From Proteocatella sp041738345 (GTDB taxonomy: Bacteria > Bacillota > Clostridia > Peptostreptococcales > Filifactoraceae): a stretch of DNA of 32,035 nt. Location: assembly GCA_041738345.1 (NCBI GenBank), contig JBGSPX010000050.1, positions 1 to 32,035 on the forward strand, given 5' to 3'. The notes beneath the pieces are model-generated. The model worked only from the letters and a program-made list of their open reading frames with translations. It was not told the origin of the DNA and ran no database searches. Positions 15,181-23,752 of this stretch are shown one piece after another (the first letter of the stretch is position 1; every line of letters begins with the position of its first letter). The translations under genes were made by a program, and so were the position numbers.

Positions 15181-15969
15181 TTATTTATTTTCTCCTACTG
15201 AGAGAGTTGTATTGACTTTCCACTTCAGCAAGAGTTTTTCAACCTTATCAAGCACAACGTTCATAACGATGCCTACGATAAGGAGAATAACGATACAGGA
15301 CATAACGCGTTTTATATTGAAATAAGAAGTTGCATAAGCAACCATCCATCCAAAACCAGCTGAAGCACCCATATATTCTCCAACGATAGCACCCACAAGA
15401 CTAGAGCCAATTCCAGCCCTTATACCTACAATTATCCAAGGAGCGCACGAAGGAAGCACTATATGAAAAAGAATTTGTAATTTGCTAGCTCCAAGCAATG
15501 TGGCTGATTCTATCAAACGTTGTTCCATTGAAATAATAGCATTGTATGTTGCAAAAAACACATTGAAAAATACCATAAGCCCAGCTAAAAATATTTTTGA
15601 AGACAATCCTATACCAAACCATAGAATATAAACTGGGGCAAGTGTCAGTTGAGGAATTCCATGAATAGCAGTTATTATGGGCTTGAATATCCGACCAATA
15701 AATGAAAATTGACCGAATAATAAACCGATAAATATTCCAACTAAACTGCCATAGAAAAGGCCTAAACCAGCTTCTTTAAGTGTTACACTAGCGTGTTTTG
15801 CAAGATCTCCACTCAAAGTAAATTCAACCAAATCTAATAAAATAGCACTTGGATTACTGGTATAAAATGTACTTATGCTTCCTTTTATAGCAGCCCACTC
15901 CCATAAAAATAGAAAACCAATAATTAGGGAGATGCGAATTACAATTAGCAGGAAGTTTGATTTTTTCAT
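15181..15969 (-). CDS. NitT/TauT-type ABC transporter permease
   Basis: A 262-residue inner-membrane permease with about six helices and the cytoplasmic coupling loop ESATLLGASKLQILFHIVLP, followed by APWIIVGIRAGIGSSLVGAIVGEYMGAS, as in SsuC/TauC. The start at 15969 is preceded by AAAAGGAGAATT; the longer frame that begins at 16032 overlaps the DUF169 gene and has no ribosome site of its own. It lies 31 bp after DUF169 and 25 bp before the binding-protein gene. Confidence 0.92.
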   Translation of the reverse strand: MKKSNFLLIVIRISLIIGFLFLWEWAAIKGSISTFYTSNPSAILLDLVEFTLSGDLAKHASVTLKEAGLGLFYGSLVGIFIGLLFGQFSFIGRIFKPIITAIHGIPQLTLAPVYILWFGIGLSSKIFLAGLMVFFNVFFATYNAIISMEQRLIESATLLGASKLQILFHIVLPSCAPWIIVGIRAGIGSSLVGAIVGEYMGASAGFGWMVAYATSYFNIKRVMSCIVILLIVGIVMNVVLDKVEKLLLKWKVNTTLSVGENK

Positions 15970-16000
15970 AATTCTCCTTTTAAGTATCAAATTTAAAAGT

Positions 16001-16792
16001 TTATTTTTTAGACAAACGTATAAAATACGCATCGTCCATTACAATACCTGGATTTTGAAGTTTGTTTATAGATATTTTATTTAAAATTAGTTTTTTGTTT
16101 TTATTATTTTCTGCACCATTTATAGATTCAAAAACTCCATTGCAAGTATCTAGAAATTTTCCATATGGAAGTCCAATAGCAATTTCATCATTTTTCCATC
16201 CGGCTAGATACCTCGTTCCAGCACAAAACATAGATATGTTGATAGAATTTGTTTCAAATGGATAAGCGGTGCATTCTGAACAGACTGCTTGATTTCCAGC
16301 TAGTTTAAAAGCGGTTTGTGTACCAAATTTATAGGTGTAGCCTTGAATTATTCTCATTGTATTGTAAGAGTTAGTTATAATGATTACTACATCGGGTTCA
16401 TCTGAATATAATTCAAGAGGCTTAACCATAACGCCATATATTTTATGCTTGCAAAAGGTTATGTTATTCACCACATTTTTAGATATAGCTAAATCTTGAT
16501 ATATTCCAAATGAGTTATATTCACAACCAGATTTAAATTCAGATGAAGGTTCTTCTAAACCAATAGCTCTTGTTCCTCCTCCACAACCTGAGGTTTCAAG
16601 GGTAGCTTTAATAGAGAATCCATCCGTAGCTAGTTTAACCATTACACAGTAAGGAATTTTATTTGTAGCGGGCTTAGCATCAGCATTTTCATATGAATTT
16701 TTGTCAAATAAAAACTTAATACCTACGATTTTTCTATCCACTTCAAGTGAAGCAGTTAGTTTTTTTAAAGCCAATAGTGAATTATGTTTCAT
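16001..16792 (-). CDS. DUF169 (COG2043) protein
   Basis: A 263-residue DUF169 protein. Family features are VGIKFLFDKNSY, the PYCVMVKLATDG segment, GCGGGTRAIGLEEP, FKSGCEYNSFGIYQDLA, FCKHKIYGVMVKPLE, RIIQGYTYKFG and GNQAVCSECTAYP. Several cysteines recur in likely metal or cluster-binding positions (C49, C70, C90, C114, C171, C174). No biochemical role is established to my knowledge; genes of this family are found near corrinoid methyltransferases in anaerobes. Its position, 3 bp after a UroD-type enzyme and 31 bp before the importer permease, ties it to the methyl-transfer pathway. It may be a redox or metal-binding accessory factor, but this is inference. Confidence 0.85.
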   Translation of the reverse strand: MKHNSLLALKKLTASLEVDRKIVGIKFLFDKNSYENADAKPATNKIPYCVMVKLATDGFSIKATLETSGCGGGTRAIGLEEPSSEFKSGCEYNSFGIYQDLAISKNVVNNITFCKHKIYGVMVKPLELYSDEPDVVIIITNSYNTMRIIQGYTYKFGTQTAFKLAGNQAVCSECTAYPFETNSINISMFCAGTRYLAGWKNDEIAIGLPYGKFLDTCNGVFESINGAENNKNKKLILNKISINKLQNPGIVMDDAYFIRLSKK

Positions 16793-16795
16793 ATG

Positions 16796-17869
16796 TTAAT
16801 CACATCCTTTGAAATTAGATAAAGGCCATTTTCCATACTTTCTGGATGCTTCCATAAACGCATCAACATTTTCTAGTGATGTTCTTGATGGGATATCACA
16901 TCCAGTAGCAATTATAAATCCGTTAGGACTATCAGAAGCTTTTATAAAACAATTTTTTACAGCATCAAATATTTGTTCTTTGTTACCGAGAAGAATAATA
17001 TTTACTGGATCAACATTTCCAACTAAGCAAATTTGACTTCCAACGGTTTGTTTTGCAAATTCCAAATCAACAGCACTATCTAAGCTGAGTAAATCTACAC
17101 CAGTATTTACCATTTCAGTTAGTATTTTGGAGGTGTTGCCACATATGTGGTAACCAGCATCAGTATTTAAGTTATGGAGATACTCAACTAGTTCTATGGT
17201 ATATGGTTTAACAAATTGAATATAATTATCTAAACTGATGATATTACAAGATGCTACGGGGTCACATATAGTAAAAGTAACACCTAATTTTGCAAATTCA
17301 CTACATACTGATTTTAAACTTTCGTTACATAATCTAAGCAATTGGTGTACAAGTTCGGGAGATTTTTTTGTGGCACGAAGTAGTTTTTCAATTGGATAAA
17401 TACTAGCAGCAGCAGTAAATGGCCCAGGGATAGTTACGTCTACTCCACATTCTACAGATAATTTATCTAGTAGAATTTCACTTGCTTCTAAATGGTTTTT
17501 AAGGTTAATATCTTTTGATGAACTACATTTATAAATGTCTAATTTATTTACATCGCTTAAATCATTCAGTATAAATTCAGTAATTGCAGGAATATCATCT
17601 TCGGGATCGTTAGTTTTTGAGCCTAAAGCAATTCCTATTCCATGAAGTCCATAATCTATTGTCAACAAATCATTTCCTAATCGCTCATAACAAGCAATTT
17701 GCATTAAGGCTTCATTTTTCGAATTTAATCGTCCTTCTTTAAGAGACATACCAGAAATCTTGCCACCAATTGTACCCAGAAATGGGATTATTGGGATTCT
17801 GTCAATTTCTTTACCTTTTGAAAAATTTAATAGTCGTTCTTTTGGTGTCATTTGGTCATCTTTATGCAT
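16796..17869 (-). CDS. UroD/MtaA-type corrinoid methyltransferase (copy 3)
   Basis: A 357-residue UroD-superfamily methyltransferase. Zinc ligands are HICGNT (H241, C243) and C324 in ATGCDIP; GPFTAAASIYPIEKLLRATKKSPE and GNVDPVNIILLG are also conserved. It aligns without gaps for about 330 residues with the enzyme at 21428 (shared MTPxERL, NEALxQIACYER, YGLHGxGxALGS, SDPED-like segments), so the two are paralogues placed on either side of the corrinoid and RACE genes. Such a pair could be a substrate-specific methyltransferase with a different specificity, or a donor/acceptor pair. The ATG follows an AGGAGG site; the gene is 32 bp after RACE. Confidence 0.88.
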   Translation of the reverse strand: MHKDDQMTPKERLLNFSKGKEIDRIPIIPFLGTIGGKISGMSLKEGRLNSKNEALMQIACYERLGNDLLTIDYGLHGIGIALGSKTNDPEDDIPAITEFILNDLSDVNKLDIYKCSSSKDINLKNHLEASEILLDKLSVECGVDVTIPGPFTAAASIYPIEKLLRATKKSPELVHQLLRLCNESLKSVCSEFAKLGVTFTICDPVASCNIISLDNYIQFVKPYTIELVEYLHNLNTDAGYHICGNTSKILTEMVNTGVDLLSLDSAVDLEFAKQTVGSQICLVGNVDPVNIILLGNKEQIFDAVKNCFIKASDSPNGFIIATGCDIPSRTSLENVDAFMEASRKYGKWPLSNFKGCD

Positions 17870-17901
17870 AATTCCTCCTAATAATTTTCAAAAAATATTT
17901 C

Positions 17902-19689
17902 TTAAAACATAAGACAATCCGCAAACAGTCTTTCGTATCCCTCAGAAGCTCCAAGTTCCATATAATCTATGCTGTGGGCGATTTCTTCAAGTTCTTTTTT
18001 TATGTCCTTAGACATCAGTGCCATGTAAGCACCTGTTTTTGAAGAGTTTCCTACATAGACAAGCTTTTCATTTACTTCTGTAGGAAGTATGCCTGTACCT
18101 GTAAGGCTTTCTGCTGGAAGATGAGAGCCAAATTGTCCAGCGATAACGACTTTATCAAGCTGTTCCATAGTTAAACCTGCTTTATTTAAAAGCGCATAAA
18201 ATCCAGATAAAATAGCACCTTTGGCAAGCTGAACCTGTCTTATATCAGACTGAGTTATATAAAGGGGATTAGGCTCATCTTTAAGAATGAATTCTCGTTT
18301 TTTGCCATTAAGCTTTATGAATTTTTGTCTATAATCGTGTTCATCAAGCTTATCTTTTTTTACAAAACTACCATCTTTTTTAACGATACCTGTTTTTAAA
18401 AGTTCTCTAAGCACCGCCAAAATACCACTTCCACATATCCCAACTGGTTCGTGTTCGGCAATTACCTTAAGTGAAACACTATCTTCAAAAATTTCGACAT
18501 CTTCAATTGCTCCTTCTGCGGCTCTCATACCACAGCTTATATTCATGCCTTCTAGGGCAGGCCCTGCAGCACATGAACATGAAAGCAACGTCCCGTTTTT
18601 TGAAAGTACAATTTCACCATTTGTGCCAATATCTATGAAAAGTACATTTCCTTTTTCTTTATGAAGGGAACACACATAAGCACCTGCAACTATATCCGCA
18701 CCGATGTATGAGGATACAGAAGGAAGACAGTAAAGGTGGCATGATGGATTTACCTCAAGTCCTATAGAATTAGCAGGGATATGCTTAGCTTTTACAAACG
18801 CAGGGGCATATGGAGATTTTCCAATAGACTCTGAATTGATACCTAGTAAAAAGTGAAGCATAGTGCAGTTAGCTGCAATGGTAATTTCATAGATATGCTG
18901 TTTTTCTATCTTCGTTTTTTGACAGAGTTCATCAATCATTTCATTTATGCCGTTAACTATTTCGCTTTGAAGATTTTCGATTGCTATATCGGGATTTTCA
19001 AGTGAATAAGTTATTCTCGTAAGCACATCAAGCCCGAACTTCTTTTGAGGATTTATAGCTGAGGAAGAACCGAGTTCTTTTCCATTAGTCATATCGACAA
19101 GTTCAGCAGCAACAGTTGTAGTTCCAATGTCTATAGCGACTCCATAAATACTTTTTGTAGTATCTGATGGTTCAATTGCAATAAGGTTATCATTAGAAAA
19201 TACGCCAGTAGCTAATCCGTAAACTATCTTTGTATTTTTCAAAACAGATGGCTCTATTTTCTCTAGAGAAAGTTCTTTTAAAATAGAGTCTTCAAATGGA
19301 ATTTGGTTTTGTAGGGAAGGTTTTTCTATTTCAAAAGTTCTTTTTGTTATTGAAGGCTTAAATTCAAATTTTGGGGTGTATCCAGTAGTAAGGATTTTGT
19401 GTTTTCTTTCCTTGTGAACAGTTTCTATTACTAAATCATCAGAAGGAGAGATAAGGCATGATAGCCTTATCCCTGTTGAAATTTCATCTTCGGTTAGGAA
19501 TTTAAGTTCAGTTTCAGATATTTTTGGAAGATTTCCATCTAAAACCCTAACTTTACATTTTCCGCAAGACCCTTTGCCATTGCAAGGGTTATCTATAAAT
19601 ACATTATTCTCAAGTAAAATATCTAAGAGATTTTTACCAGGGGAATAATTAAATGAGCTTTGAGTGTTTTTTATAATTATGTCAGGCAT
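17902..19689 (-). CDS. RACE: reductive activator of corrinoid enzymes (2Fe-2S ferredoxin + ASKHA ATPase)
   Basis: A 595-residue activator of corrinoid proteins (COG3894/DUF4445 type). The N-terminal plant-type ferredoxin domain has C36-x5-C42-x2-C45 and C78 (CNGKGSCGKC … RLSC), binding one 2Fe-2S cluster. A linker (about 100-170) leads to the ASKHA ATPase fold with phosphate loops VAIDIGTTTVAAELVDM and VLFIDIGTNGEIVLS, and with AAGPALEGMNISCGMRAAEGAI. It uses ATP to return accidentally oxidised Co(II) of the corrinoid protein to Co(I). Known RamA-type activators carry 4Fe-4S centres instead, so this is the acetogen/RACo-like form. An external low-potential reductant is needed; the flavodoxins at 4730 and 6614 are possible donors (speculative). 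Confidence 0.94.
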   Translation of the reverse strand: MPDIIIKNTQSSFNYSPGKNLLDILLENNVFIDNPCNGKGSCGKCKVRVLDGNLPKISETELKFLTEDEISTGIRLSCLISPSDDLVIETVHKERKHKILTTGYTPKFEFKPSITKRTFEIEKPSLQNQIPFEDSILKELSLEKIEPSVLKNTKIVYGLATGVFSNDNLIAIEPSDTTKSIYGVAIDIGTTTVAAELVDMTNGKELGSSSAINPQKKFGLDVLTRITYSLENPDIAIENLQSEIVNGINEMIDELCQKTKIEKQHIYEITIAANCTMLHFLLGINSESIGKSPYAPAFVKAKHIPANSIGLEVNPSCHLYCLPSVSSYIGADIVAGAYVCSLHKEKGNVLFIDIGTNGEIVLSKNGTLLSCSCAAGPALEGMNISCGMRAAEGAIEDVEIFEDSVSLKVIAEHEPVGICGSGILAVLRELLKTGIVKKDGSFVKKDKLDEHDYRQKFIKLNGKKREFILKDEPNPLYITQSDIRQVQLAKGAILSGFYALLNKAGLTMEQLDKVVIAGQFGSHLPAESLTGTGILPTEVNEKLVYVGNSSKTGAYMALMSKDIKKELEEIAHSIDYMELGASEGYERLFADCLMF

Positions 19690-19695
19690 TTTTTA

Positions 19696-20709
19696 TTACT
19701 CCTTTGTCAAAAAATTAAGCATAGATTGAACATTTTTCAGAGGAGATTTCATACCAAGGCCACACGCAGGAGATATGACATCAGAGCCATTTTTTACGCA
19801 TATTCTTGTTAGCTCTGCAATTTTTTCGGGTTCTCCAAACTCTATGGTATAGGTGCTGACATTCCCCATGATTTTTCTTCCAGGTAGATTTTCTTTAGCT
19901 TCTTTAATGCTAACAAGAGAGTCAAAACTTAAAACATCGCTTTTTACAAGATTGACTTGAGGGTATACCTTTTTCATTTGACCACAGATGTGTACAATCG
20001 TGCTTGTATTTTCTTCTTTTATAGCATCTAATAATTTATTAAGATATTTTACGACAAATTCTTCAAATAAGGCAGGCCCTAGAATTTCGCCAGTACCACT
20101 TGGGTCTGAAATAGCAATGATATCGGCACCCGCAGCGATTTGAGCTTTTGCAAATATTATTAATTGTTCAGTTACGAAATCCACAAATTTATGAGCATCC
20201 TCATTGTTTTTTCGAAGTTCTTTATAGAAAATAGAGGGCTCCATTACTGAACTAGCAGTGCTTATAGGCCCAGTAAGGTTTCCGATTATAGGAACATTTG
20301 TATTTTTAGCTTTTAATAGTTTTATAGCCTCAATAACGGTGTGAGAGCGTCCTTCTTGAAGATTTATAGGAAGTAGTTTTTGCCAATCACTTACAGAATT
20401 TATAGGATAGTGAATTACATGAGGTTCATATATATTTGAGCCCATATTTACATCTGCGCCAAAATCTTCAGCTTCAATAGTCATGCAAAATGGAACGCCA
20501 TAATTTTCAAAACATCCACTTTCATAAACTGCGGCAGATATTTTCGCCATAAGTTCAAAGTCACTATGAGATTTTTTAAAATCAATTCCAAGACTTTCTA
20601 TAAGTTCGGTAGTAACCATATTCATCATGCCACCGGGACATATGCAAGGCGGTCTATCTACCGTTTTGTTATTAAGTACATTTAATAGTCTTTCCTTAGG
20701 TGTAAGCAT
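19696..20709 (-). CDS. UroD/MtbA-type corrinoid methyltransferase (copy 2)
   Basis: A 337-residue UroD-superfamily enzyme, shorter and clearly different from copies 1 and 3. Zinc ligands are HICGQ (H240, C242) and C315 in SPACGLG. NLTGPISTASSVMEP and the AISDPSGTGEILGP loop resemble methylcobamide:coenzyme M methyltransferases (MtaA/MtbA). Clostridia do not make coenzyme M, so the acceptor must be something else. It lies 13 bp after the corrinoid gene and 6 bp before RACE, consistent with a subunit set. Whether it loads or unloads the methyl group cannot be told from sequence. Confidence 0.88.
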   Translation of the reverse strand: MLTPKERLLNVLNNKTVDRPPCICPGGMMNMVTTELIESLGIDFKKSHSDFELMAKISAAVYESGCFENYGVPFCMTIEAEDFGADVNMGSNIYEPHVIHYPINSVSDWQKLLPINLQEGRSHTVIEAIKLLKAKNTNVPIIGNLTGPISTASSVMEPSIFYKELRKNNEDAHKFVDFVTEQLIIFAKAQIAAGADIIAISDPSGTGEILGPALFEEFVVKYLNKLLDAIKEENTSTIVHICGQMKKVYPQVNLVKSDVLSFDSLVSIKEAKENLPGRKIMGNVSTYTIEFGEPEKIAELTRICVKNGSDVISPACGLGMKSPLKNVQSMLNFLTKE

Positions 20710-20722
20710 AAGTTTTTCCTTT

Positions 20723-21379
20723 CTAAGCCATATTAAAAGTTTGTTTTACCATTTTTACAGCTTCTACAGCATTTGGAGAATAGCCATCAGCGCCTATCAA
20801 ATCTGAGAATTTTTTTGATATAGGGCCACCGCCTACAAAAACTTTTATATTATCACGCATACCAGCATCTTTTAGAAGCTCAACAACTGTACCCATGCCA
20901 TTCATAGTAGTAGTCATAAGCGTTGACATACATACAAAGGAAGCATTTTCTTCTTTTGCTTTTTCAACAAAACTTTGAAGTGGAACATCTCTTCCAAGGT
21001 CAATCATATCAAAACCTGCAGTTTCGAGCATTATTTTAACTAGATTTTTTCCTATATCATGAGTATCACCTTCTACAACGCCTATGATACCTTTGGTTTT
21101 TAATTTTTGATTTTCATCTTCAGGCAGATAGGGTCTTAATATAGATAGTCCCTCATACATTGCATCAGAGCATAAAAGTACATCTGTAACAAAATACTCT
21201 TCTTCATCATATAGTTGGCTAGCACGATTCATTCCATGCACAAGACCTTCCATTATGCCTTCAAAAGCAGGATATCCATTTGCTATGTACTCCTTACTAG
21301 TTTCAATCACAAGCTCATCTTCCATTTCCAAAACGCCATCAGATAGTTTTTTTAGTAGTTCTTCTTTAGATATTGACAT
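20723..21379 (-). CDS. Corrinoid methyl-carrier protein (MtbC/MttC/MtaC type)
   Basis: A 218-residue B12-binding methyl carrier. Residues 1-90 are the helical cap (Met synthase B12-binding type, with YFVTDVLLCSDAMYEGL). Residues 95-218 are the Rossmann-like cobalamin domain with the base-off/His-on motif D105-x-H107-x-x-G110 (EGDTHDIGKNLV), VCMSTLMTTTM and FVGGGPIS. H107 coordinates cobalt. It is the only corrinoid protein in the window and sits between two UroD-type enzymes. It should be shared by all four, which each act on methyl-Co(III) or Co(I) states. AGGAAATAT precedes the ATG. Confidence 0.95.
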   Translation of the reverse strand: MSISKEELLKKLSDGVLEMEDELVIETSKEYIANGYPAFEGIMEGLVHGMNRASQLYDEEEYFVTDVLLCSDAMYEGLSILRPYLPEDENQKLKTKGIIGVVEGDTHDIGKNLVKIMLETAGFDMIDLGRDVPLQSFVEKAKEENASFVCMSTLMTTTMNGMGTVVELLKDAGMRDNIKVFVGGGPISKKFSDLIGADGYSPNAVEAVKMVKQTFNMA

Positions 21380-21427
21380 ATATTTCCTCCATAAATAAAA
21401 AGTTTAATATTAAAAAATGCGAATTCA

Positions 21428-22498
21428 TTACTTAAAGTTATTAGGGTCTAAAGGCCATTTGCCGTACTTTCTAGCAGATGTCATAAACTGATCTAGATTT
21501 TCTAAAGGAACCCCTCCTGAAAGATCACAGCCTGATGCAAGGATATAACCACAGGGACTATCATAAGCTTTTTGAATACAGGCTTTTACAGCATTGTCGA
21601 CATCCTCAGGAGTTCCTAAAATTAAAGTTTCAACAGGATCGACATTCCCTAAAATAGGAACTTTGTTTCCTACTTTGTTTTTAGTATATTCAAGATCCAC
21701 TCTATTATCTATACTCATCATATCGCAGCCAGATTTTACCATTTCCTCCACTATCGCAGTAGTATCGCCACATATGTGATAGCACACCATACCGTTTGCT
21801 TCGTGAATATCTTTCATTAATTCAATCGTATAAGGCAGTACGAATTCTTGATATTGTTTTTTATTTAGAATAGTACCAGAAGCGATTGGGTCGCAAAGCA
21901 GAATTAAACACCCTTTTTTTATAAATTCTCTACAAATCATTTTCAAGCCTTCATTGCAAAAATTGATTAGTTTGTGAAGTTGTTCAGGATTTTTTCTAGT
22001 TGCTCTTAATAAATTTTCAGTTTTATAGATACTTGCAGCCGCAGTGAAAGGGCCTGAAATAAGTACTCCGGTTGAAACTTCGTGACCTATTTTCTGAGTT
22101 ATTATTTCGGCAGCCTCTAAATGAAGTTGAAAGGCTTTGTCATTTTTAAGTTCTAATCTTGACATATCAAGGGTATGAACATCATTTAAATCCTCTAAAG
22201 CATAATTGAGTATAGCGGGTACGGAATCTTCGGGATCACTCATTTCGCTTCCAAGGGCAGCACCCACCCCGTGAAGACCATATTCAACAACCATAAGGTC
22301 ATTTCCAAATCTTTCATAACATGCAATTTGGGCTAAGGCTTCATTTTCAGCGCTACTTCTTTTTTCTTTGTGAGTCATACCAAGTGCAAGTCCAGACATG
22401 GAACACGCAACGGGTATAGCTAGTAATCGGTCCATTGGTTTTCCAGTCATAAATGCTGTAAGTCTTTCGTTTGGGGTCATTTGATCATGCTTGTGCAT
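21428..22498 (-). CDS. UroD/MtaA-type corrinoid methyltransferase (copy 1)
   Basis: A 356-residue paralogue of the enzyme at 16796, colinear with it. The zinc ligands fall at the same positions (H241 and C243 in HICGDT, C324 in ASGCDLSGG). ISGPFTAAASIYKTENLLRATRKNPE and GNVDPVETLILG are retained. It is encoded first after the CobW-type gene and just before the corrinoid protein. By analogy with three-component O-demethylases, in which the substrate methyltransferase can be of the UroD fold, it is a candidate for the substrate-specific enzyme; this is inference. The ATG follows AGGAGGATTTT. Confidence 0.88.
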   Translation of the reverse strand: MHKHDQMTPNERLTAFMTGKPMDRLLAIPVACSMSGLALGMTHKEKRSSAENEALAQIACYERFGNDLMVVEYGLHGVGAALGSEMSDPEDSVPAILNYALEDLNDVHTLDMSRLELKNDKAFQLHLEAAEIITQKIGHEVSTGVLISGPFTAAASIYKTENLLRATRKNPEQLHKLINFCNEGLKMICREFIKKGCLILLCDPIASGTILNKKQYQEFVLPYTIELMKDIHEANGMVCYHICGDTTAIVEEMVKSGCDMMSIDNRVDLEYTKNKVGNKVPILGNVDPVETLILGTPEDVDNAVKACIQKAYDSPCGYILASGCDLSGGVPLENLDQFMTSARKYGKWPLDPNNFK

Positions 22499-22551
22499 AA
22501 AATCCTCCTAATAAAAATATATTTTAATTTAAATAACAACAGCGTAATTTT

Positions 22552-23514
22552 TTATAAGATACTTTGTAAATTTTTGTGTGTAAAGTAGTTTGCTATATTT
22601 AAAGAGTTAAGCTTTGAACCTATTACTACAAGCTGGGGAGGGATATCTATATCGGTATACTCCCATTCAAAATTTTGAGGAGTAAAGTTAAAATGAATTT
22701 TTTTATCATTAGAAAGGGAGATAATTCCTTTAGCGCGTAAAATATTTCCATTCGTTGGTTTTTTAAGCATTTTTGGTAATTCAGCGAGTTCAGTTTCCAT
22801 AAAAGGTTTTAGTTTTTTTACAGAATAACTTTCAAAAATAGTATCAGCACTAAAAGAAGACGCCTCTTTTTGAGATTTTAGGCGGTCTAGAGAATTTAAA
22901 TTCAAATCAAAATCATCCAATAAATAAAGGCTTTCGATAAGATGAGTATCATCTATTTCAAGCCAGTTGTCAGTAAATATAAGTGCATTAGGATTATGTT
23001 GTTTTAGCTCAGATATAAGCGATTCAATTTTATGTGAATCGAGAGTTTTCTGATGACTTAAAAATATGGCTTTAGCATTAATTATCTGATCGATGTAAAA
23101 CGCACCAAAGGATTCTAATGAATCTTCATAAGAAAGCGCATCGACAATCGTAATGATATAATTTAGCTTTATTGAAAAAGTTTTATTAGAAAAATGCTTA
23201 AAAAGCTTAAGGATATCAGATAGTGAAGCCACTCCCGAGGGCTCTATAAATATATGATTAGGACTGTAATTTATAATTAAATCTTCTATAGAATTTTTTA
23301 AATCTGTGGCTAGGCTGCAACATATACATCCTGAGGAAATTTCTCTTATAGGAATATTACCATCTGAATTTAGAAGAATACCGTCTAACCCCGCATCGCC
23401 AAATTCATTTTCAATTATAGCTATTTTACCGTCTATATTAGGAAGGATTTTCTTTAAAAAAGTAGTTTTACCTGCTCCTAGAAATCCTGAAATTATATTG
23501 ATATTAACAAGCAT
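22552..23514 (-). CDS. CobW/COG0523-type GTPase (metal handling)
   Basis: A 320-residue G3E GTPase. Walker A is GFLGAGKTT (residues 10-18), followed by IENEFGDAGLDG and the family metal-binding motif C63-x-C65-C66 in SSGCICCSL, then IEPSG. Members act as metallochaperones or insert metal into cobalamin or zinc enzymes. Being first in the methyltransferase operon, it may metallate the zinc-dependent UroD-type proteins or assist cobalt loading. The start at 23514 follows AAAGGTGTCTTTA; a longer frame to 23538 covers this ribosome site. No cobalamin riboswitch is visible upstream. Confidence 0.88.
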   Translation of the reverse strand: MLVNINIISGFLGAGKTTFLKKILPNIDGKIAIIENEFGDAGLDGILLNSDGNIPIREISSGCICCSLATDLKNSIEDLIINYSPNHIFIEPSGVASLSDILKLFKHFSNKTFSIKLNYIITIVDALSYEDSLESFGAFYIDQIINAKAIFLSHQKTLDSHKIESLISELKQHNPNALIFTDNWLEIDDTHLIESLYLLDDFDLNLNSLDRLKSQKEASSFSADTIFESYSVKKLKPFMETELAELPKMLKKPTNGNILRAKGIISLSNDKKIHFNFTPQNFEWEYTDIDIPPQLVVIGSKLNSLNIANYFTHKNLQSIL

Positions 23515-23673
23515 TAAAGACACCTTTCTACATAACAAGCTGAATATTATGTTATATAAGTTTAATATAAATTTTTTCTATTTCATTAATTTAGAATAAC
23601 AAGGATTAAATTACATGTCTAATTAAAAATATCTATACAACATTCGAATAATATCTATAACAGAAAAAGTGAA

Positions 23674-23702
23674 TTGACAATTGTTGATTTTATGGGTATA
23701 AA
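23674..23702 (+). promoter_or_regulatory. Promoter of the transglutaminase-like gene
   Basis: TTGACA (23674-23679, perfect), 17 bp, TATAAA (23697-23702). It lies about 50 bp before the ATG and near-consensus strength suggests constitutive expression. The divergent cobW promoter must lie between 23515 and about 23640, where only AT-rich sequence with a weak dyad (TTATAT / ATATAA) is seen. Confidence 0.8.
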
Positions 23703-23752
23703 TCATTTAAGATGTAGTAAAATGAATACGGGCGAACAATAAGGAGGAATTT

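Noticed and set aside
7455..22498. Haem biosynthesis (true uroporphyrinogen decarboxylases)
   Set aside because: Four copies with H-x-C and distal C zinc ligands around a corrinoid protein and RACE indicate methyltransferases, not HemE.
23515..23752. Cobalamin riboswitch upstream of cobW
   Set aside because: No B12-box-like core or aptamer pairing could be found in this AT-rich gap.
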